A stretch of DNA of 64,000 nucleotides from NCBI GenBank assembly GCA_949126835.1, contig OX421507.1:26100822-26164821 (forward strand), in the 5' to 3' direction. How positions within the stretch are numbered: position 1 is the first letter of the stretch; every line of letters starts with the position of its first letter. The translations under genes and the position numbers were made by a program. Below, in pieces: positions 11,698 to 22,570 of this stretch. The notes beneath the pieces are model-generated. The model ran no database searches. It saw nothing but the letters and a program-made list of their open reading frames with translations, and had not been told where the DNA came from. The stretch is from Anisus vortex. Taxonomy: Eukaryota > Mollusca > Gastropoda > Planorbidae.

Positions 11698-11722
11698 CTA
11701 ATGGACACTGGGTGTCCATTAG
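11698..11722. other. perfect 11-bp hairpin with a 3-base loop
   Basis: CTAATGGACAC and GTGTCCATTAG are exact reverse complements separated by TGG. The hairpin lies in a moderately GC-rich patch (11668-11780) that follows a CTTT microsatellite. It could be part of an unrecognised retroelement tail or a structured RNA; nothing else supports either. Confidence 0.6.
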
Positions 11723-11840
11723 TCCTCTCTTCGGCTTGGTAGACTTGGCAGCGCCCATCTCCTCTCCAAGTCGGCGGTGGATTTATAGAACGAAACTCAA
11801 TAATTCTTATTTTATATCTTGTAAATTATATATTGTGTAT

Positions 11841-11985
11841 CATGGGTCGGCAACCTTTTAATAAAAGCGTGCCAAATATGGATTCCTAATTCATTCAGCG
11901 TGCCAACAGCCCAAAATTCATCCTTTTTTAGCACCCAATTTCTTGTAAAAAAAAGTGACTTTTGAACATTTGCCTTTCATGTTGT
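11841..11985 (+). mobile_element. family A hAT left-end fragment
   Basis: It begins CATGGGTCGGCAACC, followed by AGCGTGCCAAATATGGATT and CATTCAGCGTGCCAACAG as in the copies at 1047, 33729 and 50934. No right end is seen, so it is truncated or recombined. Confidence 0.6.
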
Positions 11986-12177
11986 GTAGGCCTAAAATCT
12001 GCGTTCAATATTCAGGTGCATCAATACATAATATATATTCCGGGGTGGGCCATGTTTAAAAAAAAAAATACATAAAAATGGGTAAAAAAAGAAAAAAACA
12101 AACATATTTTTATGCCTAGCTGTGAGAAAACGTCTGAACCACGCCCATGAATTGACCTCATTCCATAATATTCCGCA

Positions 12178-12325
12178 GCCTTGAATACCTGACCTTAGTT
12201 GGGGTATTGTAAAGGCGGCAGTGCATAGTTCTAGCCACACAATCACCTAGTATGCCGTGGCCAAAGGAACTAGTGAATGCTGCTTCACCGGCCCAATGGA
12301 TCCATTTAGTACGACGAGATTACTT
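12178..12325 (+). mobile_element. SINE-1 3' fragment (head missing)
   Basis: It contains GACCTTAGTTGGGGTA, TAAAGGCGG, CACACAATCACCTAGTATG, CCGTGGCC and GCTTCACCGGCCCAATGG. It lacks the tRNA-like head, the usual 5' truncation of retroposed copies. Confidence 0.8.
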
Positions 12326-12881
12326 GCCACTTTTTAAACAAACTGGCCCGCGCACCTGTAAACTACCGATATTTGACTAATGCCATAGCAGTAGCTAAAC
12401 AAAAAGAAAGAGAGAGAAATAGAGTACGCTACAGTAAATAAGTCGGACACGTCTCGAAGTCCACTTGCCTTTTGTTTACCAACACGATTACACCCACCCA
12501 AAAAGAGGAAGGCAGACACAATGAGTAGGCCTATAGAGTCACATGTGTAGACTGCGGTATTTCAATGACGACACGTTTAACCACGTTTTCAGCTACAAAA
12601 TGAATAAATTATAACCATAGGTAATGAAAAAAACAACTATTATTGACCCGAGTTAATAATAATGGGGGATTTGAAACAAAAGAAGCAAAACAATTTGAAA
12701 TATCAGAAAAATAAGGAAGACCACTATAGGCCTACTACTAGGGTTGATTGTCAAGTGCTTTTGGTCTTGATTCCTAGAAATTCGTCACTGTTGTAAGCCT
12801 ACTTCTACCTAACCTATTATATAACTATATAAGTAGTTTAGATGTAAAATATAGAAAAAAATAAAAATAGGTCCTACACAT

Positions 12882-13064
12882 CGGACCGAATTGATCATAG
12901 GGCCGGCGAAGCAGCGTTCATCAGTTTCAGTGGCCACGGCATACTAGGGGATAGGCCTACCCAGGCACACCCTCGAGTCCAGGGAAAAAAAATCCCAGCC
13001 TTCACCAGGATTCGAACCTAGGATCTTCGGTTCGCCAGTCGAACGCTCTGCTCACCTTACCCCC
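12882..13064 (-). mobile_element. SINE-1 with internal deletion
   Basis: It reads CGGACCGAATTGATC, GTGGCCACGGCATACTAGG, then jumps to GACACCCT-like and AATCCCAGCCTTCACC, with box B complement GGATTCGAACC. The AAAGGCGG module between them is missing. Confidence 0.8.
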
Positions 13065-13156
13065 ATTAGATTTAAGTTAGTAACATTGTCATCAGAGTAC
13101 TGAAGAAATCTGTGTAAACTCTTTATTGCAAAACTATAGGGTTTTATATTTTTGTA

Positions 13157-13207
13157 GAGAGAGAGAGAGAAAAAGGAAGAGAGAGAAAGAGAGAGAGAAA
13201 GAGAGAG

Positions 13208-13240
<33 letters not shown>
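13157..13240. repeat. (GA)n microsatellite
   Basis: Interrupted GA/GAAA repeat lying just before the left target duplication of the LTR retrotransposon. Confidence 0.9.
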
Positions 13241-13270
13241 GGTTGAAATGCATATGTAGGCTATAGGCTA

Positions 13271-14151
13271 TGTCGTGAGTTGGGGTAGATTTTGGATACT
13301 ACCCTCTGTCGAGACACGGAAAGAGGGGGAAAGGAAGCTTTGGCTTTCGTTGTCTGCAGGGTATGTGGTCCCCAAAGTGTGTTGTTACAATTCTTACGAC
13401 TTCTCGCACAATATTTATACGTTGAGTCCAGCTCGTGACAAGTAATAATGACTGGTAACTATCTTTACGCTAATCACATTACGCACATAAAACATAGATT
13501 ACATAAATCACTGGATAAGCTGGCATAGTTTATATATATATATTTTTTATTACAGCAGTTATTAGACTGTGTTAGGCGCGGCTCGCAGGCCGGCCAAAAA
13601 TAATACACGACCTATCTCTCACATGGTCATTGTGTAGACTGCCCCAATCTTAAAACTAAACATGAATATAGCATAAAGAAGGGGGGGGAACAGGTGTGGA
13701 AGAGAAGCCAGAGAGGGAGGGGAGCGGAAACGCCCTAACAAAGGAATGTCAATGAGAGGAGGAGGGGGAGATAGGCGAGCTGTGGGGGTCAAAAGTCTTT
13801 AAGACAGAGCTGAGTTATAGGCGTGGGGCAGAGGGAGGGGAGGGAGTTTGAGGCTGGCAGATCATCAGACATAAATCTCCACTCTAGTGTTCCGCTTGGG
13901 TAGAGAAAAGGGGGTCGGGGTTTAACATTTGTATTGGGAGAGGATGAACAACTTGTACAGTATAATACAATATAATGATATACATTGAATATAATATATA
14001 TAATAATATATGCCTATAGGCACCACTCTTACACATTTATACGTACTGCCAAGGTGACTATCTTATAAATGTCCAGATACGGAAAGTCCAGTTCTAATTA
14101 TAGATATATATACATACTACTTTTATTATCCTATAAAGTGAGATCATCACA
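13271..14151. repeat. left LTR of the LARD-like element
   Basis: 881 bp, starting TGTCGTGAGTTGGGG and ending GAGATCATCACA. It differs from the right LTR by one substitution (GGGAGTTT against GGGGGTTT) and a G-run length change (8 against 10 G near 13681). It holds a GC-rich patch near 13575-13600 and an AT-rich TATA-like zone at 13960-14015. Confidence 0.93.
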
Positions 14152-15644
14152 CATTCTGGGGCACCGCAAAAATGTTCACTAGGTTAACATTTTTCTCTAA
14201 TGGGTTAAGATATTTATTATTCGGCCCGAAAACCAAATTATTTTTCGCGACCGGGGGAGGGAGAATTTCCTATTATTCCCAGGTAAAGAGAAAAGGAGTG
14301 GTGGGGGAGGTTCCCGCGAGCCGAGCGTGAAACGAGTCATGGTTTATTGACCACGGCTGGTCAGGAGGGGGTTGAGGATACAGTGGTGTCGAACATGTGT
14401 CCATTTCCTGTTGAAGTAAGGAGGGAGGGGTGGGGAGATATCTCGGCGCACATTATACGAGTGGTGGGGGGAAGAGAGATTTTCCCAACCACATTATTCA
14501 CGGAACTTTTTCGCGTGTGTGTGTGGGGAGGGGGGTAGAAGTCCGTGGGACGCTTTTAACACTGTGTGTGTGTTTTGGGAAGGTTACTGCCGAAGAGAAG
14601 CAGGGGTGGGGGAGGAAAACACCTTTTTCACAACAAGTGTGTGTGTGGAGAGGGGAGGGGTTTTGTTCGCGTCTCGTACTGTGTAGCCGGAGTCCGAATG
14701 ACAATTTATGGTGTTTCGCTATTTAGGGGTGGGGCGCGCAGGGTGGTGGGGGGGGGGGGTTTCTGCTACGATGTCCTTTGCCTGCGTATGTGTGTATATA
14801 CACATCATCAACGGGGGAATACTTTTTACATCTCGCTCTGTTTATTCAGATTCCAGTGAATTTGCAACTATTGCTTGAGAAAGGGAGGGTGTTTTTAGAC
14901 ACTGAAGTGCCTTTGGCTGGTCAATGACCGATTGCTTGTTTAGCAAGTGGGGCGCACGTACTAATTCCTGACCTTCTCTGTGCCGTGGGGTAATTACAAG
15001 GATTCGCGGTCTGCATGGGTGGGGGAAGAGTATCGAATTGTAGGTAGTACAGTATAACTGTTAGGCAAAGACCTAACTTTCGAATTTACCTACTGTTTTT
15101 TTCCTTTAACAAAACCTTCAAACTCTATTTTGGTTTCCATAATGGACGGAAGGGGGTACGTTTTCCGTGATGGACAGAAAAAGGGAAGGGAGCGGTCTGT
15201 CTTCAGACGGAAAGGGGTTTGCAATTTGCGTCCTTGCGTGTAATTAGCTAGCCATCGGGCAGTGGTAGGAAGGTGTGTTGTGGCCTAGAGGGGAGGGGGT
15301 GCGTTACGTGTCCATTCAGGACATGGGGCTTAGAGGTCGGGTTTACCTCATAACATAATTGATATGTTTATATTGGCGTCGGCGGGGGGGGGGGGATTCA
15401 TTACAACTTGTCCACACAATAGATCTAGTATAGTTATACTTAGACGTTAGGATAAGCTAACCTAGGACGAATAGTCGACTGTCTTATTTTATATAAGGCC
15501 GAGTTGTTGGTCCAGTCATAAAGGTGAAGGTTGCAATGAGTTTAATTAGTTCATCACGCGAGAGCCTAATATGGGTCGAGTCCCTTTTACGCAAATATTT
15601 CAACTGGGTTTATGCGAGTATTATGATTTTCAATCATGACCATT

Positions 15645-16184
15645 ATCAGATATTACTTTTAATTTCCTTCCCGTTGCCTCAGCCTTTGTTTAAAGGCTGC
15701 CCAAATCTATTTCTTTAGTAAGAATATAGTTTATGTGACTCTAATCTAGTCAGCGGGAGATTAACAAGGGGAGGTGCAATATGATTTATTGGGTCGGTGC
15801 GTTCGCGGGGGGGGGGGGCTGTTTGTTTGTGACCAAAATCAGATATCGCTTTTACTTTCCTTCCCGTTGCCTCAGCCTTTGTTTTAAGGCTGCCCAAATC
15901 TATTTCTTTAGTTAGAATATAGTTTATGTGACTCTAATCTAGTCAGCGGGAGATTAACAAGGGGAGGTGCAATATGATTTATTGGGTCGGTGCGTTCGCG
16001 GGGGGGGGGGGGGGGGGGGGCTGGTTGACTATTATCAAATATTGCGTTTAATTTCCTCCTGTTGTTTCCCAAATATATTTCTGTAGTAAGAACATATGTG
16101 TGTGACTCTAATCTAGTCAGCGGGAGAACATGGAGGTGCAATATAGACTTATCAGGACAGCGCGTTCGCTCGGGGGGGGGGGGT
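15645..16184 (+). repeat. three tandem ~185-bp subrepeats, each ending in a poly-G tract
   Basis: Units at about 15645-15830, 15835-16022 and 16030-16184 share TTTCCTTCC.GTTG, GTGACTCTAATCTAGTCAGC, GGAGGTGCAATAT and GCGTTCGC, followed directly by 12, 21 and 12 G respectively. Units 1 and 2 are near-identical and unit 3 is shortened. They explain two minus-strand open frames of similar sequence there, which are not genes. Confidence 0.9.
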
Positions 16185-16479
16185 TGTGGGGGACTGTTCT
16201 AAAGCGGGTAGTGTGTAATTTACACTTATCTCTATGGTTAACCGTTTGTTAAATTTAACTAAATCGGACCTAGAAATATAATTATGCTATTTAGCTAGTT
16301 GAACCTGGACTTCCAATATATCGAGACATAAGATAGACACTCACCAGCGTTTTATTGAAAAAAACATTCTTCCACTCGCACACGTTTCATTCTGTTGGAC
16401 TTCAGATAGTTGACGGTACGGGTGGCAGGGCGGTCTACTTGTCATCGGGTTGGCAGTACAGCAAGGGGCGGCTATACGC

Positions 16480-17110
16480 GTCACAGGAACAGTTCATTTG
16501 ATTAGAAAACAGTGTTTATTTGGAACAGGACTTGATGGGTTAGCAGATCTCTGGAACAGCGGTTGACAGGAAACAGGAACGAACAACGGCCTTCAGTAGA
16601 GTAGATGGGGGGGGTGGGGTGGGGGTGGCGTACACAGCAGATGGCGGCCTAGGTAGATAACTAGAACTCTGGTTGACAGTGGGATGGCTGTAAGCAGGAA
16701 ACAGTTACTAATCCCAGGCATGGGATGGGGTGTGGTACGGTAGATGTCTTGCACACTGGTTAGCAGTAAGTTGACAGGCAAATATGACACAGTTACTAAT
16801 CCGGGCGTATCATGGCAGTACAGCAGATGACTGGAACACTTTGCAATAAGTATACTGAGTTCTGGAAACAGTTACTAATCCAAGAAGCAGGGTTGCGGGG
16901 ACAGCAAGGGACGACCTGTTAGTTGACTGGAATACCAATTTACAGCACTTAATCTCAAAGCAGGAAACAGTCATTAGTCCGTAGTGCACGTTGCGTGTAG
17001 GTCTGCAGTCCTACAGCAATTGACAGCCTAGGTAGTTGACTGGGCGATATCAGTCAGCTAGCAGTACTGGATAACAGGAACAGACAGCTAATCCGTAGCG
17101 CAGGTTTGGG
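16480..17110. repeat. degenerate ~90-115-bp tandem repeats
   Basis: The word ACAGTTACTAATCC or a variant recurs near 16702, 16790, 16869, 16968 and 17085, with intervening GGTTGACAG, CAGTACAGCA and GACTGGAACAC modules. It lies inside the LTR element and has no coding content. Confidence 0.65.
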
Positions 17111-17252
17111 ATATGCACAGCAATTGATCATGTAGAACTATGGTGGCGAGTTATAGTGAAAAGTAGTTACAGTTTATTTACCTTGTACGGACTCGAAGAG
17201 CCCCCTGTTTGAGAGTGGTCCTTTTGAATTGAACAGCACAGGATTCAGCGTT

Positions 17253-17365
17253 TATCGTGAGTATTTATCCATATACAGCACGAAAACATCACGGGCGAGC
17301 GCCTCATCTACTGTGAGTATTTATGGAGATATCACACAAAGAAATCCCGGACGAGCCCCCATCTA
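17253..17365. repeat. two ~56-bp tandem units abutting the right LTR
   Basis: GTGAGTATTTAT occurs at 17257 and 17313, and each unit ends in a GGCGAGC/ACGAGCC + CATCTA motif. The next 56-57 bp step lands on the GTGAGT at the start of the right LTR. A polypurine tract would be expected here and is not obvious. Confidence 0.7.
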
Positions 17366-18248
17366 TGTCGTGAGTTGGGGTAGATTTTGGATACTACCCT
17401 CTGTCGAGACACGGAAAGAGGGGGAAAGGAAGCTTTGGCTTTCGTTGTCTGCAGGGTATGTGGTCCCCAAAGTGTGTTGTTACAATTCTTACGACTTCTC
17501 GCACAATATTTATACGTTGAGTCCAGCTCGTGACAAGTAATAATGACTGGTAACTATCTTTACGCTAATCACATTACGCACATAAAACATAGATTACATA
17601 AATCACTGGATAAGCTGGCATAGTTTATATATATATATTTTTTATTACAGCAGTTATTAGACTGTGTTAGGCGCGGCTCGCAGGCCGGCCAAAAATAATA
17701 CACGACCTATCTCTCACATGGTCATTGTGTAGACTGCCCCAATCTTAAAACTAAACATGAATATAGCATAAAGAAGGGGGGGGGGAACAGGTGTGGAAGA
17801 GAAGCCAGAGAGGGAGGGGAGCGGAAACGCCCTAACAAAGGAATGTCAATGAGAGGAGGAGGGGGAGATAGGCGAGCTGTGGGGGTCAAAAGTCTTTAAG
17901 ACAGAGCTGAGTTATAGGCGTGGGGCAGAGGGAGGGGAGGGGGTTTGAGGCTGGCAGATCATCAGACATAAATCTCCACTCTAGTGTTCCGCTTGGGTAG
18001 AGAAAAGGGGGTCGGGGTTTAACATTTGTATTGGGAGAGGATGAACAACTTGTACAGTATAATACAATATAATGATATACATTGAATATAATATATATAA
18101 TAATATATGCCTATAGGCACCACTCTTACACATTTATACGTACTGCCAAGGTGACTATCTTATAAATGTCCAGATACGGAAAGTCCAGTTCTAATTATAG
18201 ATATATATACATACTACTTTTATTATCCTATAAAGTGAGATCATCACA
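17366..18248. repeat. right LTR of the LARD-like element
   Basis: 883 bp, essentially identical to 13271-14151, and followed by the GGCTA target duplication at 18249-18253. Confidence 0.93.
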
Positions 18249-18253
18249 GGCTA

Positions 18254-19368
18254 TATCAGTCGTTAAGTGATCAAAAAGATTAAAAGATTAAATGAGGATT
18301 TAACAATGTGCATAATAGATCTAGAGTGCAATTTAAAAAAAAAATCAACAACATTGAAAACGAATTTTCGTGGGTGGCTTGTGGAGGGATGAATGTGACT
18401 GAAGGTTTGAAATAATGTATTGTCAGACAAAACACGTCTATGTGGCAAAGTTCTACTTGATAGCATGGAGAAAAGTCGGTCGCATATATTAAGAAATATA
18501 GTTTTGCGAAGTTAAAATAAATGATTTGAAGATCTGAATTCATCTAAGGGTAAGCCTAAATTCGAAAAAAAATATTAACATTCAAACCAATGCAAATCTT
18601 ACAGCAAAACCAAGTAGAACAGGGCAATCTGGAGTAAGGAATGGGAAGGGAGGGCTAGAATCATGGTGGGGGTGTAGCTTTAAGTGTGTGTGGGGGGGGG
18701 GGGGGGCCGTGCAAGGTAATATGAAACCAGTGCCACTCTCCAGGAAAGGAAACAAGATAAATCCTGTGTGAGTAAAAAAAAACAACGTCTGTGTTGGGAC
18801 AGGCTTATCTCGAGACCCACAAAATTTACAGGTCAGTGAAGATGAGAAAAACAGCACGTTGAAAAGAAATCTCTCCCCCCCCCCCCCACACACCCTTCCC
18901 CCCTTTTCCCAGAAAAAAACTAAACGACAAAAACAAATAAATCCACTGGCCACTAATGACTCCAGTTTTATCACATCCAAATGCAGCTCTCTTTCTTTCT
19001 CTATCTTCGCCTCTTTTGTTCTTTCTCGTTTCCTTTATCTCTCCCTCTCTCACTCTCGCTATACCGTTCTCTTTCAATTTCACTCTTTATTAGCCATCTT
19101 TCTCTCTAATCATATCTTTCTTCCCTTTTCCCTATCTCTTCTGCTTTCTCTCTCGAATACATTTTTCTAGGCATCACATTTTCTTACTTTCTTTCTTTCT
19201 TTCTTTCTCTCTTTCTCTCTTCTCGTTTCTTTTTCTTCCTTTTGCTATCTCCCCTCCCCCTTTTACTCTCAATCACTTTTATTTCATGTCATCTATTTCT
19301 ATCACCCGAGTTATTTCATTCACGCTCTCCCCTCCCTCTTTCTTTATATCGTAACATCTTTATTTTAG
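18254..19368. other. unannotated stretch, pyrimidine-rich on the right
   Basis: No gene is supported. A G run is at 18691-18707 and a C run at 18875-18889. From about 18985 to 19365 the plus strand is CT-rich (CTTT and CTCT repeats), giving Leu/Ser/Phe-rich frames without meaning. Confidence 0.45.
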
Positions 19369-20314
19369 AAACAAACACATACACACACATACACACACTA
19401 CACACACATTACACACACATACACACACATACACACACTACACACACATACAAACACATACACACACTACACACACATACACACACTACACACACATACA
19501 CACACATACACACACATACACACACTACACACACATACACACACATACACACACATACACACACTACACACACATACACACACTACACACACATACACAC
19601 ACATACACACACTACACACACATACACACACATACACACACTACACACACTACACACACATACACACACATACACACACATACACACACTACACACACAT
19701 ACACACACTACACACACATACACACACTACACACACATACACACACTACACACACATACACACACTACACACACATACACACACTACACACACATACACA
19801 CACTACACACACATACACACACTACACACACATACACACACTACACACACATACACACACTACACACACATACACACACTACACACACATACACACACTA
19901 CACACACATACACACACTACACACACATACACACACTACACACACATACACACACATACACACACTACACACACATACACACACATACACACACTACACA
20001 CACTACACACACATACACACACATACACACACATACACACACTACACACACATACACACACTACACACACATACACACACTACACACACATACACACACT
20101 ACACACACATACACACACTACACACACATACACACACTACACACACATACACACACTACACACACATACACACACTACACACACATACACACACTACACA
20201 CACATACACACACTACACACACATACACACACTACACACACATACACACACTACACACACATACACACACTACACACACATACACACACTACACACACAT
20301 ACACACACTACACT
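19369..20314. repeat. 19-bp CA-type minisatellite, about 49 copies
   Basis: The dominant unit alternates ACACACATAC and ACACACTAC, with a period of 19 bp. The odd period and lack of stops produce a 402-codon frame of Thr/His/Tyr that is an artefact. The array grades into CT-rich DNA on both sides. Confidence 0.93.
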
Positions 20315-21000
20315 CTCTCTCTCTCTATGTTTCATTCTTTACACCTCTTTGTTTTCTCTTTGTCCTTTACAGTCTCTACCATTTCTTATAACGTCTCCTC
20401 TACATTCACATTTTTACTCTCTCTCTCTATCTGTCTCTCCCTGCATCTGACTATATTATAAGAAAGGGGTTTGCACTTAATTGAATTGTAACTGTAGATA
20501 TTGAGTTTATTAATGAACAATTAAAATAATTATTTTGAAGTAAAGATCCTTAATTGTATGAAATCATTGATGTAGGCCTACATTTCAATAGTATCGTTTT
20601 TCTTTTATTGCGAATCATAATTAACATAAATATATATTATATATATGTCAGTTGCTTGATTGAGTTTAAAATTAGTATGAGTAATCTGCCCATGTTTTGA
20701 ATTAAGACGGGGGCAGGCGACAAAATGGCTTGGGCTAGAAAACATTTTATTTTATGTGTGTAAGAAGATATTTTGGTGTATTATATAATAATGTGATTAT
20801 CCTCGAAGAATTTGTCCAATATGTTTCTTAAGTATTTAATAAAAACTATAAGTACATACAGAATACGTCGTTTGATTACTTTCTCTCCATAAAGACTTGT
20901 GCATTGATTGAATGAAATACCTTTACAAATGGTTAAAAAGGACATGATGCTTAAGGCATTAAGAAAGAAAACCAGAACGCTACAACAATATAATAAAAGA
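20315..21000. other. unannotated stretch
   Basis: CT-rich to about 20450, then AT-rich DNA with no coding or structural feature recognised. Confidence 0.4.
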
Positions 21001-21254
21001 AAGCCGGCTGGCCTAGCGGTTAGCTCACCAGACTGTCAACCAAAAACTACTTGACACGTCGCGGGTTCGAGCCCCGCCACCGGCAGATCCCTGTCACCCT
21101 ACAGGAGTTGTGGGACTAGATGACGTTAATATTGAGTTGTTATCACATGCGCAGCAGTGAAACCTCTCACAGATTAATAGTCTTCTAGAGCGCACTGAGC
21201 ATGCTAAAATAGCATGGATAGAAGCGCTATATAAATTACCATTACCATTAACTA
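21001..21254 (+). mobile_element. SINE-2, nearly full length
   Basis: The head is GCCGGCTGGCCTAGCGGTTAG (box A) and GCGGGTTCGAGCCCC (box B), spaced as in a tRNA gene. A body of about 130 bp ends in AGCGCTATATAAATTACC and short ATTACC tail repeats. Relatives are at 24668, 40606 and 56247. Its body and tail differ from SINE-1, so it is a separate family. Confidence 0.85.
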
Positions 21255-21837
21255 ACAGGGACAAAGCTCCAGATTGGAGGCAGTATACACCACATTTACT
21301 AAATAACTAGTGGTTATGGCCGTCAAAATGACGGAGAAACGAATGATTAGAATGCGTTTTGTTAAAAGAGAAAAAAAAAACTAACACTATTACAGTAAAA
21401 ACTGTAGTGAGAACGTATCTTTCGGTATTTAGTCTTTGTTCTTTTTTTTATTGAAAGCATTTCAAAGAGAGATCATTCTGAAATGGCGCTCAGTTTAAAA
21501 CTTTAACATGCGGTGATTATCAATAGGTTTATAAGATCAATAAATAATAACAATGATTCAATATTAGTCACCTGCCTGTAAACCAGGAGTATCCACCGTC
21601 CCATGATAAATAGTTCATATAGGTACTATGAATAGTCCTACCAATGCACCCACACCTCCCATACCCTTTCCCACCCATCCGACCACTTAATATTGACCTC
21701 TTACCCTTCTCTGGCCTTGAATGCTTTCATTCACATGAAAAACGATATAAACAAAGAGGACAAATAGGGTTATAAACGGGTTGATTAGAAATATTTTTGG
21801 ATCACTACGCCCCAGTGTTTGTCAACTCTTATTCAAG
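21255..21837. other. unannotated stretch
   Basis: Non-coding DNA. No exon of the neighbouring minus-strand gene was recognised in it. Confidence 0.4.
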
Positions 21838-22490
21838 ATAATCAAATGCTATTTATCAAATGCTATTTATCAAATGCTATTTATCAAATGAATTTTATCA
21901 AATGTATTTTATCAAATGAATTTTATCAAATGTATTTCATCAAATGTATTTTAATTTTATCAAATGTATTTTAATTTTATCAAATGTATTTTATCAAATG
22001 TATTTTATCAAATGTATGTTATCAAATGTATTTCATCAAATGAATTTTATCAAGTGTATTTTAACAAATGTTATTTACCAAATATATTTATCAAATGTTT
22101 TGTATCAAATGTATTTTATCAAATTTTATTTATGAAATGTATTTTATGAAATATTATTTATCAAATGTTATTTATCCAATGTATTTATCAAATGCTTTTT
22201 AACAAATGTATTTTATCAAGTGTATTTTATCAAAAGTATTATCAAATGTATTTATCAAATATATTTTATCAAATGTTATTAATTTATGAAATGTATTTTA
22301 TGAAATGTTTTTTATCAAATGTTATTTATCCAATGTATTTATCAAATGTATTTTGTCAAGTGTATTTTATAAAATGTATTTTAATTTTATCAAATAATAT
22401 TTATAAATTGTAATTTATCAAATATATTTTATCAAAGGTTATTTATATTTACCCAAGCTTATTTATCAAATGTTTTTCATGAAATATTTT
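21838..22490. repeat. degenerate ~15-bp AT-rich tandem array
   Basis: Variants of TTTATCAAATGTATT repeat with 14-16 bp spacing, including GAATTTTATC and CTATTTATC forms. Ile/Asn/Tyr/Phe-rich frames here come from the repeat. The array ends about 80 bp from the splice donor of the PH-gene exon. Confidence 0.9.
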
Positions 22491-22570
22491 TTATTTTAAC
22501 GTTATATATCGATATATTTCGAACAAAAGCTGTGTTCATTACCCACACATCTAAATGCGGATTTACTCAC

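Larger units (their letters stand above)
13271..18248. mobile_element. non-coding LTR retrotransposon (LARD-like)
   Basis: Two direct repeats of 881 and 883 bp bound a 3.2-kb interior. Both start TGTCGTGAGT and end ATCATCACA, satisfying the TG...CA rule. GGCTA occurs immediately outside both ends (13266-13270 and 18249-18253), a 5-bp target duplication as made by LTR-element integrases. The interior has no gag, protease, RT, RNase H or integrase frame on either strand, only G-rich tracts and tandem subrepeats. A TGG-starting primer-binding candidate sits at 14157. No clear polypurine tract precedes the 3' LTR. It would depend on an autonomous partner. Orientation is unproven, but the TGG candidate suggests plus. 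Confidence 0.9.

Noticed and set aside
14347..14859. Overlapping Gly/Val/Cys-rich frames on both strands
   Set aside because: Produced by the G-rich interior of the LTR element; no retroelement protein motifs.
19242..20450. 402-codon open frame of Thr/His/Tyr/Ile repeats
   Set aside because: It is the translation of a 19-bp CA-type minisatellite without stop codons; no start context, domain or splice evidence.
21001..21090. tRNA gene
   Set aside because: tRNA-like head of SINE-2, repeated at other sites with the same downstream body.
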